A DNA stretch of 24,829 bases. It comes from Actinomycetes bacterium. Lineage in GTDB: Bacteria > Actinomycetota > Coriobacteriia > Coriobacteriales > Eggerthellaceae. Shown one piece after another: positions 1-6,651 of this stretch. The notes below the pieces were generated by a model. It was not told the DNA's origin, ran no database searches, and worked only from the letters and a program-made list of their open reading frames with translations. The stretch covers positions 1 through 24,829 of the forward strand of contig JAEZDJ010000099.1 in NCBI GenBank assembly GCA_023429565.1. The letters run 5' to 3'. The translations under genes and the position numbers were made by a program. The stretch's first letter is position 1, and each line of letters begins with the position of its first letter.

Positions 1-548
1 AAAAGTAGGCTGCATACGACAGAGACGGAACCGGCGGTGGCCACGCTTGCAAGCCGCCGGTTCTCAAACGCGAAAAAGGCGGTTCTCCGAACCGCAAACA
101 GACGGTCGCATTGCGGGCAAATACTCAATTTATGATATTTTTTCAGTCCAATGAATCCCAAGACAAGAGATGTCCACGAAAGCAAATAAAAGAGTGGGGT
201 CAAAGGGAAAATCAGTGGAAAATATGCAATGCAAAGTGCAATTGTCGGAAGCACCGCAACCATAAGCACCGCCATCCCCGAACGTCTGCCCCATTTGGAG
301 AGCTTGCCCATTAACCGCATTCCAATAAATGAAAGAGGCACTCCGCTGAAGAAGTTTGCCAAAAGGGTTAACCCCATCCATAGCTCCAAACCTCCCTTGC
401 TGCGATCAAAGGGAACCAAGCCAGCAGAAGACGCGACGCTCCATTCCCGCACGAATACCCAGCAAAAGCTCCACATGAACAGCAGCAAACACACTATCGC
501 GTAAACAATGAGGAAGATGGAATATGCGCGCTTCCCTTTCGAGGCCAT
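1..548 (-). CDS. Hypothetical multi-pass membrane protein with CxxC motif, C-terminus cut by window edge
   Basis: The frame stays open from ATG at 548 to the window edge, so the C-terminus is missing. The start follows a good ribosome site (AAGGAGAT, about 4 bases before the ATG). The first 182 residues show a basic N-terminus (MASKGKR), a hydrophobic segment near residues 9-31, and further hydrophobic stretches near 55-80, 92-110 and 115-135. After the last stretch comes a CPQC pair that could bind zinc or form a disulfide, then basic residues and the start of another hydrophobic segment. I do not recognise the family. The 211 bases separating it from the next upstream gene contain no other gene, so it may have its own promoter. 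It is AT-rich like the rest of the left arm. That it is coding is fairly secure; its function is unknown. Confidence 0.6.
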   Translation of the reverse strand, partial: MASKGKRAYSIFLIVYAIVCLLLFMWSFCWVFVREWSVASSAGLVPFDRSKGGLELWMGLTLLANFFSGVPLSFIGMRLMGKLSKWGRRSGMAVLMVAVLPTIALCIAYFPLIFPLTPLFYLLSWTSLVLGFIGLKKYHKLSICPQCDRLFAVRRTAFFAFENRRLASVATAGSVSVVCSLL

Positions 549-759
549 CGACATCTCCTTAATCAACCAAACTTCAGCGTGACAATATGCAGCTTGATAT
601 GATTTCTTGAAAGCCTGAATAATCCAGCACTGAATTGAGCATTAAATAGGCCTGCCTACAAACGGAAAGCTCTAATATACGCCTTTGGCCTCTCGCTCCC
701 CAAGAAAAGCCGAAACGATTGAACATATCTTGACCTTGTCACCAAAACAAAAAAGTCGA

Positions 760-1017
760 TCATTCATCGTCTCTCCCTGTGCTTCTTAAAACAATAGCTA
801 TAGAAAGGCCTACGCTCACGGAAATGAGCGGAAAGACCCAGTCTCCTGAATCAAGCAGGTACCTTGGGTTGGAATTATCCAACACGAAACCAAGGAGTAA
901 GATGACGGCTATTGAACAAACCCAGATAGCCAGCAACGAGACCACTAGCTCTCTCAATATCGAAAGCAGCTTTTTTGACAGTCTTTTTGATAACATTAAC
1001 ATCCTAAAATCATGCAA
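760..1017 (-). CDS. Small two-helix membrane protein, unknown function
   Basis: This is an 85-residue protein if it starts at TTG 1017, or 80 residues from ATG 1002. The outer start overlaps the stop of the preceding gene (TGA at 1012-1010), which suggests translational coupling, but neither start has a strong ribosome site. It has a basic N-terminus (SKRLSKK), a helix around residues 22-44, a short polar loop (DNSNPRYLLDSGD), a second helix around 58-78 and a charged C-terminal tail (RSTGRDDE). It is the last gene of the tightly packed minus-strand run. Small two-helix proteins at operon ends can be membrane anchors, immunity proteins or holin-like proteins; nothing in the sequence chooses between these. 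Confidence 0.6.
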   Translation of the reverse strand: MHDFRMLMLSKRLSKKLLSILRELVVSLLAIWVCSIAVILLLGFVLDNSNPRYLLDSGDWVFPLISVSVGLSIAIVLRSTGRDDE

Positions 1018-1744
1018 GGCCGCCTGTCAGCCTCCGCTCGGCAAAAGACGGGTCCCATGTCGAATTCTCCCATGTCAGGCTTTGGCCTTCCGGCGTGTTC
1101 CCCTGCGACAGGAACGATGGACCAGAAAATGCGGACGAGGCCTCCGCATCGCGGACATCTGCGCAGACATACACCCCTTTAGTGTCATGGAAGCTGAAGA
1201 AGGACGACAGCGCGTCGCCGATGTCCGTCAGCTCGGCCGTACCTCGGGGAACCGACACCTCCACGTAGCAGAATCCGTCGGGAGGCACCGGAGAGAACCA
1301 GTCCTTCCCATCGTAAGGCTCGTCGAGCAGCCAGCCTCCCAAGGCAAAGGGGCTTCCTGCGCGAATAGTGACGCTTGCCGATTCAGGCAGTGCGTCGGAA
1401 ATCGCCTTCCTCAAGTCTTCTTGTAGAACCTCAGACTGCCTGTTGTCGGCACCGCCAAGAGAGTAGAGGGCCGTCGAGCCCGTCGGGGAATACCTGACGT
1501 CCACTTCCTGGCCGCCAAACAACACCTTTGCGAGGAAGTATCCGGTGTAGCTCTCGACTTCAGCCTGCTTGATTCCGGAGCCTTCATGGACGAACGGGTT
1601 GAGCTCCGCTTCGTTTACAAGGATCTTCGCGTCCCTTGCAACGCCGCCGTATTTGGTTGCAAGGTACTTGACGAGGGCGGCCTCGGCGGCCTCGCCCTCC
1701 CGCTCGATCTTCCTCTGGTCGGGTTCCGAGACATTCAGTTCCAT
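1010..1744 (-). CDS. Hypothetical soluble protein, possibly related to the upstream lipoprotein
   Basis: The product is 244 residues from ATG 1744, which is preceded by GGAGAG at a suitable distance; an in-frame TTG at 1756 lies before that site and is less likely. There is no signal peptide or membrane helix. The N-terminal half has a charged helix (KIEREGEAAEAALVKYLATKYGG), then a segment that alternates like beta strands and includes YFLAKVLFGGQEVDVRYS. The order 'helix ending in a KYG-like motif, then LxxxxxxxxGG.., then a beta strand before a polar loop' matches the neighbouring lipoprotein (EAYLWEKYGMAEGDY ... YARVAVSG). I infer a duplicated and diverged pair, one copy exported and one cytosolic. 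It lies 33 bases downstream of that lipoprotein gene and overlaps the two-helix gene after it. No known family is recognised. Confidence 0.7.
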   Translation of the reverse strand: MELNVSEPDQRKIEREGEAAEAALVKYLATKYGGVARDAKILVNEAELNPFVHEGSGIKQAEVESYTGYFLAKVLFGGQEVDVRYSPTGSTALYSLGGADNRQSEVLQEDLRKAISDALPESASVTIRAGSPFALGGWLLDEPYDGKDWFSPVPPDGFCYVEVSVPRGTAELTDIGDALSSFFSFHDTKGVYVCADVRDAEASSAFSGPSFLSQGNTPEGQSLTWENSTWDPSFAERRLTGGLA

Positions 1745-1777
1745 GATGCTCTCCAATCGATCAAGGCCGGAAAAGGG

Positions 1778-2596
1778 TCAGGATGCCGTGTCGGCACAGC
1801 CGCCATCGGCCTCGGCGGAAGAGGGGCGGCACCAGTCCCGCCCGAGGGTCCCAGGCGCTTTCTGGTGCACCTGCAGCGAGATGTCACCCGTGGCCTGCGT
1901 GGGAAACGCTTGCGCCACCCAGGCGTCCGACCGGTAGTCCTGGGCCGTGCAGCCGTCCGGGTAGATGATATCAACTTCAAGTTCTCGTTCTATTGGAGAG
2001 AACAAATTCCGGCCGTCATAATATCCTGATAAAGTCTTTTGAGCATCCCTAGGAAAAACAAAGTAGATTGTTTTCTCCACCCAATTCCTGTCAGCCGGAA
2101 TTATACTTTCCGTATCGTCAACATAAATATGCAGTTCACACTCCTCAGGCAGGTCCAGGCGCTCACGAACAAACGCCTCCAGGAGTGAATAGTGCTCGGT
2201 GGCCTGGCGGGTGTCGTAGCTCGACTTCTCGCCGCTGACGGCCACCCTGGCGTAGAACTCCCCGTCGCCTGCATCGATCCTCGCCTGCCACTGCCCCTGG
2301 TAGTAGGGGTCGCCTCTACCCCCGAGAGTTATTCTTGTTATTGAAGCCAATGTCCACGGGGCGAGGTCGTTGATCGCGTAGTCGCCTTCCGCCATCCCAT
2401 ATTTCTCCCAAAGGTATGCCTCCATGCAGGCCTGCGCCTCGGGACGGTCGGCCTCGATCTGCTGCCTGCCTTGCTCCTCCTCTGGATATCCAACATACTT
2501 GAACCCGAGGGACTCGCATCCCGAAAGGCAGCATGCCAGCAGAGCGGCGAGCAAAATGGCGGCGATGCGACGGCAGGCCCTCCCCATGGCAATCAC
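1778..2596 (-). CDS. Putative lipoprotein, unknown function
   Basis: The product is 272 residues from GTG 2596, which overlaps the preceding stop by four bases (GTGA), a sign of translational coupling; ATG 2587 is an alternative. The N-terminus is a classic lipoprotein signal: a basic region (RACRR), a hydrophobic core at residues 11-24 and a lipobox LSGC with the lipidated Cys at 27. The mature part begins with an acidic linker (PEEEQGRQQ), then a helix ACMEAYLWEKYGM and mixed beta segments such as GQWQARIDAGDGEFYARV and ELHIYVDD. It would sit on the outer face of the membrane. It lies between a papain-like gene and its possible cytosolic relative. No named family is recognised. Confidence 0.75.
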   Translation of the reverse strand: MIAMGRACRRIAAILLAALLACCLSGCESLGFKYVGYPEEEQGRQQIEADRPEAQACMEAYLWEKYGMAEGDYAINDLAPWTLASITRITLGGRGDPYYQGQWQARIDAGDGEFYARVAVSGEKSSYDTRQATEHYSLLEAFVRERLDLPEECELHIYVDDTESIIPADRNWVEKTIYFVFPRDAQKTLSGYYDGRNLFSPIERELEVDIIYPDGCTAQDYRSDAWVAQAFPTQATGDISLQVHQKAPGTLGRDWCRPSSAEADGGCADTAS

Positions 2597-3387
2597 CGTG
2601 ACCTGAACGCGCTTTTCCCCGACGAGGGCAGCGTCGACCCGTTCCTCTGCGCCCTGACGAAGCCGTCGTACACCTGGTTCGGGATGTTCAGATGCCCTGC
2701 GTCGAGGGTTCCCGCCGCAAGGCTTGTCGCAAGCGCTCCCGCAAGAAGAGGAGAGACCAGAGCAACGGCGGAGACGGCAGCCGTGACGAACGCCACCGTG
2801 CCGCCCCAGTCATACTCTATGGAAATGCCCTGCGTGGCAAGTATCTCCTGCGCCTTGTCATAGCAGTTGCTCCAAAGAAGCTTGTAGGTGCCGTGCCATC
2901 CAAGCATGCCATTCGCATAATCTCTCAGCGCCAGTGCGGAGTCACGGGTTACCGCAAAGTTGATCGCCCGATAATAGCCTTTATCGTCGTCGACTTTCGG
3001 TTCATTCCCATCAAGAAGCTTTGCCAAGACCGTTCCGGTCGATGTAATACCCGAATAGTATATCTGGCGCTGAGCGCCGCCAGAAGTGCAAGCTGTGGCG
3101 AGATATCCGTCGGTGCCCGAGATCAGTCCAACACCAGCTGCCGGATTTGCGATGTAGCCATAGAAATACCCATAATCTGTGCCGGAGCATGAGACGAACA
3201 ACGCCGCATGATCGAACGGCAGTGCCAGGTTATCCACTCTTATCGCAGAGAACAAGATATGCACCTTGTAGGATATCGGACTTCCTCCTCCCCCTCCCGA
3301 CATCTTCGCCTCGATGCTGTTCAGCTCTTCTGCCGGCCAATAGGTGACGGTCGGCTTCTCGTAGGACGCCCTCGCGCTATCCCTCAT
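2593..3387 (-). CDS. Probable permuted papain-fold (NlpC/P60- or LRAT-like) protein
   Basis: The product is 264 residues from ATG 3387, which has GAGAGGGGG seven bases before it; an ATG at 3408 is also in frame. The start lies inside the end of the upstream gene. A glycine run (SGGGGGS) precedes strands reading SYKVHILFSAI and DHAALFVS, and later comes WSNCYDKAQEIL. A His at the start of a strand followed much later by an 'NC' at the start of a helix is the order seen in circularly permuted NlpC/P60-type hydrolases, with Cys and His as the likely catalytic pair. A hydrophobic Ala-rich segment (TAAVSAVALVSPLLAGALATSLAAG) near the C-terminus may insert into a membrane. The family assignment is inference from motif order. 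If real, it would cut or transfer an amide or ester bond. Confidence 0.5.
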   Translation of the reverse strand: MRDSARASYEKPTVTYWPAEELNSIEAKMSGGGGGSPISYKVHILFSAIRVDNLALPFDHAALFVSCSGTDYGYFYGYIANPAAGVGLISGTDGYLATACTSGGAQRQIYYSGITSTGTVLAKLLDGNEPKVDDDKGYYRAINFAVTRDSALALRDYANGMLGWHGTYKLLWSNCYDKAQEILATQGISIEYDWGGTVAFVTAAVSAVALVSPLLAGALATSLAAGTLDAGHLNIPNQVYDGFVRAQRNGSTLPSSGKSAFRSR

Positions 3388-4774
3388 GTGCGTACCCCCT
3401 CTCGTCATACACTCCCACCAAGTCAGCCAATTCTCCCTCTGTCTTTGTCAAGCCGTAAAAGAGGCGATAGAAGGCATCCGCCTCCTCGGCCATGTCGTAG
3501 GGGCAGGATGACGGCCAGATGATGCTGGCCAGCCAGAGGACTCCGAGCGACTGGACATGGACGAGGGAGCCGAACCAGCTGTAAATCAGGGCAGGGGACA
3601 CTGCAACCTTTCCCTCGGCAACCGCCCTCACGCCTCCCCACGCATCCCAGGCAAAGCCTTCCTGACCAACAAGTGAGGCGAGACAATCGGTGTCATCGAA
3701 GACGACGAGGTCGACACCTGCTGAATCGATGGCTGAGGTTTCAACGTTTTTGCTTAAGAGGTTGTAGGGAGACGTCACGGGACTCGCCCCAACATGGGAG
3801 ATGGCATCGGCCTGCACGAAAACGCTGCTCTTGACTTCAAGTCCCGCCTTTCTCGGCGCGTAGAAGACGGAGCACGTCCCACAACCCGCGCCACGGACGG
3901 CAGCCGCCCGACCCAGCGCGTCCTCGACATAAACCGCGAGCTCCTCGGCCCTTTCCTGGCGGTCCAGAAGCGCCCCCAGCAAGCGATAGGCCTGAGGAAG
4001 GTTTCCGAAAGAGGTGTCAATGAATACGCACGGCGTGCCCGTGTCGGATTGCAGCGCGTCGAGCTCATCTGCGAGACCGTCCTTGGGAAGACCTGCGTCG
4101 AGCATGATGCTCGCTCCGGTCCGTGATGCCGCTCGAGCCTCGACGCCCTCCACGCCGCTTGAGGCCCCACCCCCGGTCTCAGGTAGCTGGGTGATCTGGC
4201 CCATGCTGGCATCACGGTATTCGCTGGCGTCTGCCTCGTCGATTTCCGAAACCACCGACGCGAGGGCTTCGGGACAAAGCGTGCACACGAGGCACTGGGC
4301 CATCTCCCCGAGCGGCATGACCGCAGTTACAGCAGGAGGCAGGGTCACCTGCCTCCCAAGCGAATCTACAAACGCCTTGGGCACCGTCTCCGCGAAAGCT
4401 TGCTTAGGCAGGCCGATGAAAAGAACAGAGGCAAACCCCACGGAGGCCACTTGTGCGAACTTCCTGCGGGACATACTCCCGCAGCTTGGGTTCTTCCTTT
4501 CTGCCTCCAACGCATCTTCTCGCGCAGCACGTAAGGCCTTCACCATCTGGTCGGCGCAGGAAGTGTCGTCATGTCTGTGGCAAGTGTTGCCTTCAAGAAG
4601 GCTGGCAACACGAGCAACAGTCTGGCCGGCGGCCAGCTTGCACACGGCATTGAGGTTTCCGTCGCACCCTCCATGGAATTTTACGCGCTTGATTGTTTCG
4701 CCGTCGAGATCGACGTCAATGGCATCACAGCAGACGCCCTTTGGCTCGAAGCGGTACATGGACCCTCCCGTCAT
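3377..4774 (-). CDS. TSCPD (TIGR03905-like) domain fused to Tat signal and metal/cobalamin-type periplasmic binding protein
   Basis: The product is 465 residues from ATG 4774. The open frame runs back to 4897, but a strong promoter starts transcription near 4878, so the longer start is unlikely. Residues 6-85 match the small TSCPD family (TIGR03905), related to the C-terminus of B12-dependent ribonucleotide reductases: GVCC, FHGGCDGNLNAV, LLEGNTC, then TSCADQ where TSCPDQ is usual. Residues 102-128 are a twin-arginine signal (SRRKF, hydrophobic core, AFA). The rest resembles iron/heme/cobalamin binding proteins: DSLGRQVTLPP near the front and the closing FYRLFYGLTKTEGELADL. No permease or ATPase gene is nearby. 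A separate translation start at ATG 4474, directly at the Tat signal, has GGGAG only one base away and so looks poor. The two-domain layout is plain in the sequence; the ligand is unknown. Confidence 0.8.
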   Translation of the reverse strand: MTGGSMYRFEPKGVCCDAIDVDLDGETIKRVKFHGGCDGNLNAVCKLAAGQTVARVASLLEGNTCHRHDDTSCADQMVKALRAAREDALEAERKNPSCGSMSRRKFAQVASVGFASVLFIGLPKQAFAETVPKAFVDSLGRQVTLPPAVTAVMPLGEMAQCLVCTLCPEALASVVSEIDEADASEYRDASMGQITQLPETGGGASSGVEGVEARAASRTGASIMLDAGLPKDGLADELDALQSDTGTPCVFIDTSFGNLPQAYRLLGALLDRQERAEELAVYVEDALGRAAAVRGAGCGTCSVFYAPRKAGLEVKSSVFVQADAISHVGASPVTSPYNLLSKNVETSAIDSAGVDLVVFDDTDCLASLVGQEGFAWDAWGGVRAVAEGKVAVSPALIYSWFGSLVHVQSLGVLWLASIIWPSSCPYDMAEEADAFYRLFYGLTKTEGELADLVGVYDERGYAHEG

Positions 4775-4860
4775 GAACCTTCCCCTTTTGTTTAGGCTCC
4801 GAAGGGTTGCATGAACGTTCCCCTGAACGCAACGAAATCCCATCATGGTTTTTCGAAGCC

Positions 4861-4889
4861 TTTTCCTCTTTGAGCTTGACCGGTATAAT
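4861..4889 (+). promoter_or_regulatory. Possible divergent promoter for the kinase-PqqD-S26 operon
   Basis: A perfect TATAAT lies at 4884-4889 on the plus strand, sharing bases with the -10 of the opposite promoter. The -35 at 17 bases (TTTTCC, 4861-4866) is weak. If used, the two promoters overlap and RNA polymerase could occupy only one at a time. The predicted plus-strand leader is about 110 bases. Confidence 0.35.
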
Positions 4890-4913
4890 ATTCTCATTTA
4901 AGTACAGTGTCAA
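4885..4913 (-). promoter_or_regulatory. Strong sigma70-type promoter for the TSCPD-binding-protein operon
   Basis: On the minus strand TTGACA (4913-4908) is followed after exactly 17 bases by TATTAT (4890-4885). This is a near-consensus promoter, predicting a start near 4878 and an untranslated leader of about 100 bases before ATG 4774. It also argues against the in-frame start at 4897. Confidence 0.75.
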
Positions 4914-4942
4914 GCTGCCGGAATATGACTTATCGGGGCAAA

Positions 4943-4970
4943 AGACACTTCCAGCCTTTTAAAAGTGTCT
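4943..4970 (+). promoter_or_regulatory. Inverted repeat in leader of the HprK-like gene
   Basis: AGACACTT (4943-4950) and AAGTGTCT (4963-4970) form a perfect 8 bp inverted repeat with a 12-base loop. It lies 37 bases before the TTG start of the kinase gene, inside the predicted leader. It could be an operator or an RNA hairpin; no T-run follows, so it is not a plain terminator. Confidence 0.4.
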
Positions 4971-5007
4971 GCGATTTGTCTTGAATGGACAATAGAGGAG
5001 GACGATA

Positions 5008-5871
5008 TTGTCTCGAAGCAATTTGAAGCTGCATTTTGATTACGAAAGCTTCGAGCTTTCTTCTCGAAACAACAGCCTTATTTCAGCATTTTGCAATGCT
5101 TTCTCCGAAGAAGCCCTTGCTCCCAACTCGTCAATTCCTGATCGTTCGTGTCGACATATCGGAATCAATGGAAAAGGGTGCAATTTTGAAGTCGAATGGG
5201 AGGGACTCGTCCTGCCCTTCCGCTCTTTTGAAGAAGCAGCATACCTGGTCATGAGAATCATGAGCGACTCCTTCGTTTCTCAGGTGTCAGAGGATCGATT
5301 GGTAATGCATGCCGCCACCGCAGCATGCGGCGGCACCGCTGTCCTTTTCTCGGGATTACCCGGATCAGGAAAGACCAGCCTCGCGCTGGCATTTTCCAAG
5401 TTTGACGGTTTTGTGGGAGACGAGTGCGCCTATGTGGATTTGCCCACTGCAAGCGTCAGACACGAAGCTTTCCCTTTTCAGCTCAAGAAACGAAATGTCG
5501 ATATGCTCTCGCTCTATGCAGGAGATTTCAAGCTCGATGTCCACGAAAGATCAATTGGCGATTCCTGCTATTTGCCACTCAGCGCCCTGAAACGCTGTAC
5601 GAAAAATTGGATCCCCCTGTCAACGATAGTATTTCCCTCCTATGTGCCAGAGAATGGACCATGCGTGATATCCAGAGCCTGTTCGAAAAAACTTCCAGAA
5701 CTGATTTTAAACTCGTTGATAGGGCCGTCAAAACCCGCAAAAACGCTTGCATCCTTTATTTCGATGTGCGGTATCCATGGAATACGGTTTTACGAGGTCG
5801 TCTACTCGAATACGGCGGAAGGTGCCAAGACATTGCATGAGTTCCTACAGAGAGAAAGGGAGACGGAATGA
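5008..5871 (+). CDS. HprK-like (HPr serine kinase C-terminal-type) kinase
   Basis: The product is 287 residues from a TTG start with a strong ribosome site (GAGGAGG, about 6 bases before). The central core reads MHAATAACGGTAVLFSGLPG then SGKTS: the 'LHAAAV.. G.avll.G.sGsGKS' pattern of HprK-like kinases, with the P-loop at residues 116-123 followed by GDE (137-139). The regulatory HprK N-terminal domain is absent and the partner HPr is not nearby, so this is not the sugar-control enzyme. Stand-alone HprK-like kinases of this type occur in ribosomal peptide clusters; the paeninodin lasso kinase phosphorylates a serine of its peptide. The next gene, a PqqD-type peptide-binding protein, starts within its stop codon (ATGA overlap), which supports a peptide-tailoring role. 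The actual substrate is unknown. Confidence 0.75.
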   Translation: MSRSNLKLHFDYESFELSSRNNSLISAFCNAFSEEALAPNSSIPDRSCRHIGINGKGCNFEVEWEGLVLPFRSFEEAAYLVMRIMSDSFVSQVSEDRLVMHAATAACGGTAVLFSGLPGSGKTSLALAFSKFDGFVGDECAYVDLPTASVRHEAFPFQLKKRNVDMLSLYAGDFKLDVHERSIGDSCYLPLSALKRCTKNWIPLSTIVFPSYVPENGPCVISRACSKKLPELILNSLIGPSKPAKTLASFISMCGIHGIRFYEVVYSNTAEGAKTLHEFLQRERETE

Positions 5872-6140
5872 TGGTATTGCGAGAGGATGCAGGCGTTTCC
5901 ACAGTCGACGGATACATGGTGCTGACAATGGAGGGTGGCGATTTGGCAATTCTAAACGAAACGGCATCTCTGATTCTCGAGGAGCTGCTGCAAGGCTCGT
6001 CCCGCAGCAAGATTGCCGCGAAAGTTTCAAGCCAATTTGACATCGACCTTCCGACAGCCAAAATGGACATCGAGGACTTTATCGCAGAGATGAACAGTCA
6101 CTCTTTGTTGGAGCAAACACGGACCAGAAATGGATGCTAA
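5868..6140 (+). CDS. PqqD family peptide chaperone (RiPP recognition element)
   Basis: This is a 90-residue protein whose ATG overlaps the kinase stop by four bases. The sequence follows the PqqD pattern: an N-terminal strand pair (VLREDAGVSTVDGYMVLTME), the hallmark 'LNETASLILEELLQG' helix, 'SRSKIAAKVSSQFDID', and the closing helix 'AKMDIEDFIAEMNSHSLLE'. PqqD-type proteins have a winged-helix fold that binds the leader of a precursor peptide and presents it to modifying enzymes. Its length is normal for a stand-alone PqqD. It overlaps the S26-like gene that follows by 11 bases, so the three genes are almost certainly translated together. No precursor peptide gene is recognisable next to it. 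Confidence 0.85.
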   Translation: MMVLREDAGVSTVDGYMVLTMEGGDLAILNETASLILEELLQGSSRSKIAAKVSSQFDIDLPTAKMDIEDFIAEMNSHSLLEQTRTRNGC

Positions 6141-6651
6141 GCTTATCGCTCTCAAGGCAAAGCTGACGAATTCTGGATCTATCATGGTCTCATTGACGGG
6201 CACGTGTATGGAACCTCTGCTGTTCGAAGGGGACGAGGCGTTGGTTCGCCCCCTTCATCCACAGGAAGATGTATGCGTAGGAGACATCTGCGTTTTCAAG
6301 GATGCCGATGGCTCATTGGCATCGCATAGGGTGGTTTCCGTTTTCGAAAGCAAGGTGATGTTGAAAGGCGACAAATCAAACAAGGCAGAGATGATTAGTC
6401 GATCCCACATCATAGGAACCGTGGGTTCTGTGCGACTCCTTAACAGGCAATATTGGCAAAAGATACCCGGTGGAATTGCTCGGCGCCATCTTTCCGCGCA
6501 GCTTTCAAAGCGCATATACCACAACACAGCCATCGCTCACCCCGCGCCTATTGCAAAGGCGGCAAGGCTGCGGCGAAGATTCTTCAGGCATGCCCTCATG
6601 GCTCTCAATCAGCAGGCCCGCTCTCTGATGGTCAAGCATCCAGAGGATTAA
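6130..6651 (+). CDS. S24/S26 (signal peptidase-like) protein with Cys in place of catalytic Ser
   Basis: The product is 173 residues, starting within the PqqD gene. The motif GTCMEPLLFEGDEALVRP (residues 24-41) matches the G-x-S-M-x-P-x-L-x-x-G-D box of LexA/signal-peptidase-type proteases, but the nucleophile position is Cys26. VGDICVFKD follows, then SHRVV (His66) and LKGDKSN (Lys79), as in SipW/endoplasmic-reticulum-type signal peptidases that use His. No membrane helix is visible. The C-terminal third is strongly basic and probably helical (ARRHLSAQLSKRIY, RLRRRFFRHALM). Homologues sit in lasso peptide-type clusters. It may act as a Cys protease on the leader peptide, or be catalytically dead and only bind it. 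The 3' end overlaps the convergent nucleotidyltransferase gene by 20 bases. Confidence 0.75.
   Translation: MDAKLIALKAKLTNSGSIMVSLTGTCMEPLLFEGDEALVRPLHPQEDVCVGDICVFKDADGSLASHRVVSVFESKVMLKGDKSNKAEMISRSHIIGTVGSVRLLNRQYWQKIPGGIARRHLSAQLSKRIYHNTAIAHPAPIAKAARLRRRFFRHALMALNQQARSLMVKHPED

Noticed and set aside
4014..4814. 266-codon plus-strand frame across the binding-protein fusion
   Set aside because: Antisense shadow; the minus-strand frame has clear TSCPD, Tat and binding-protein signatures.
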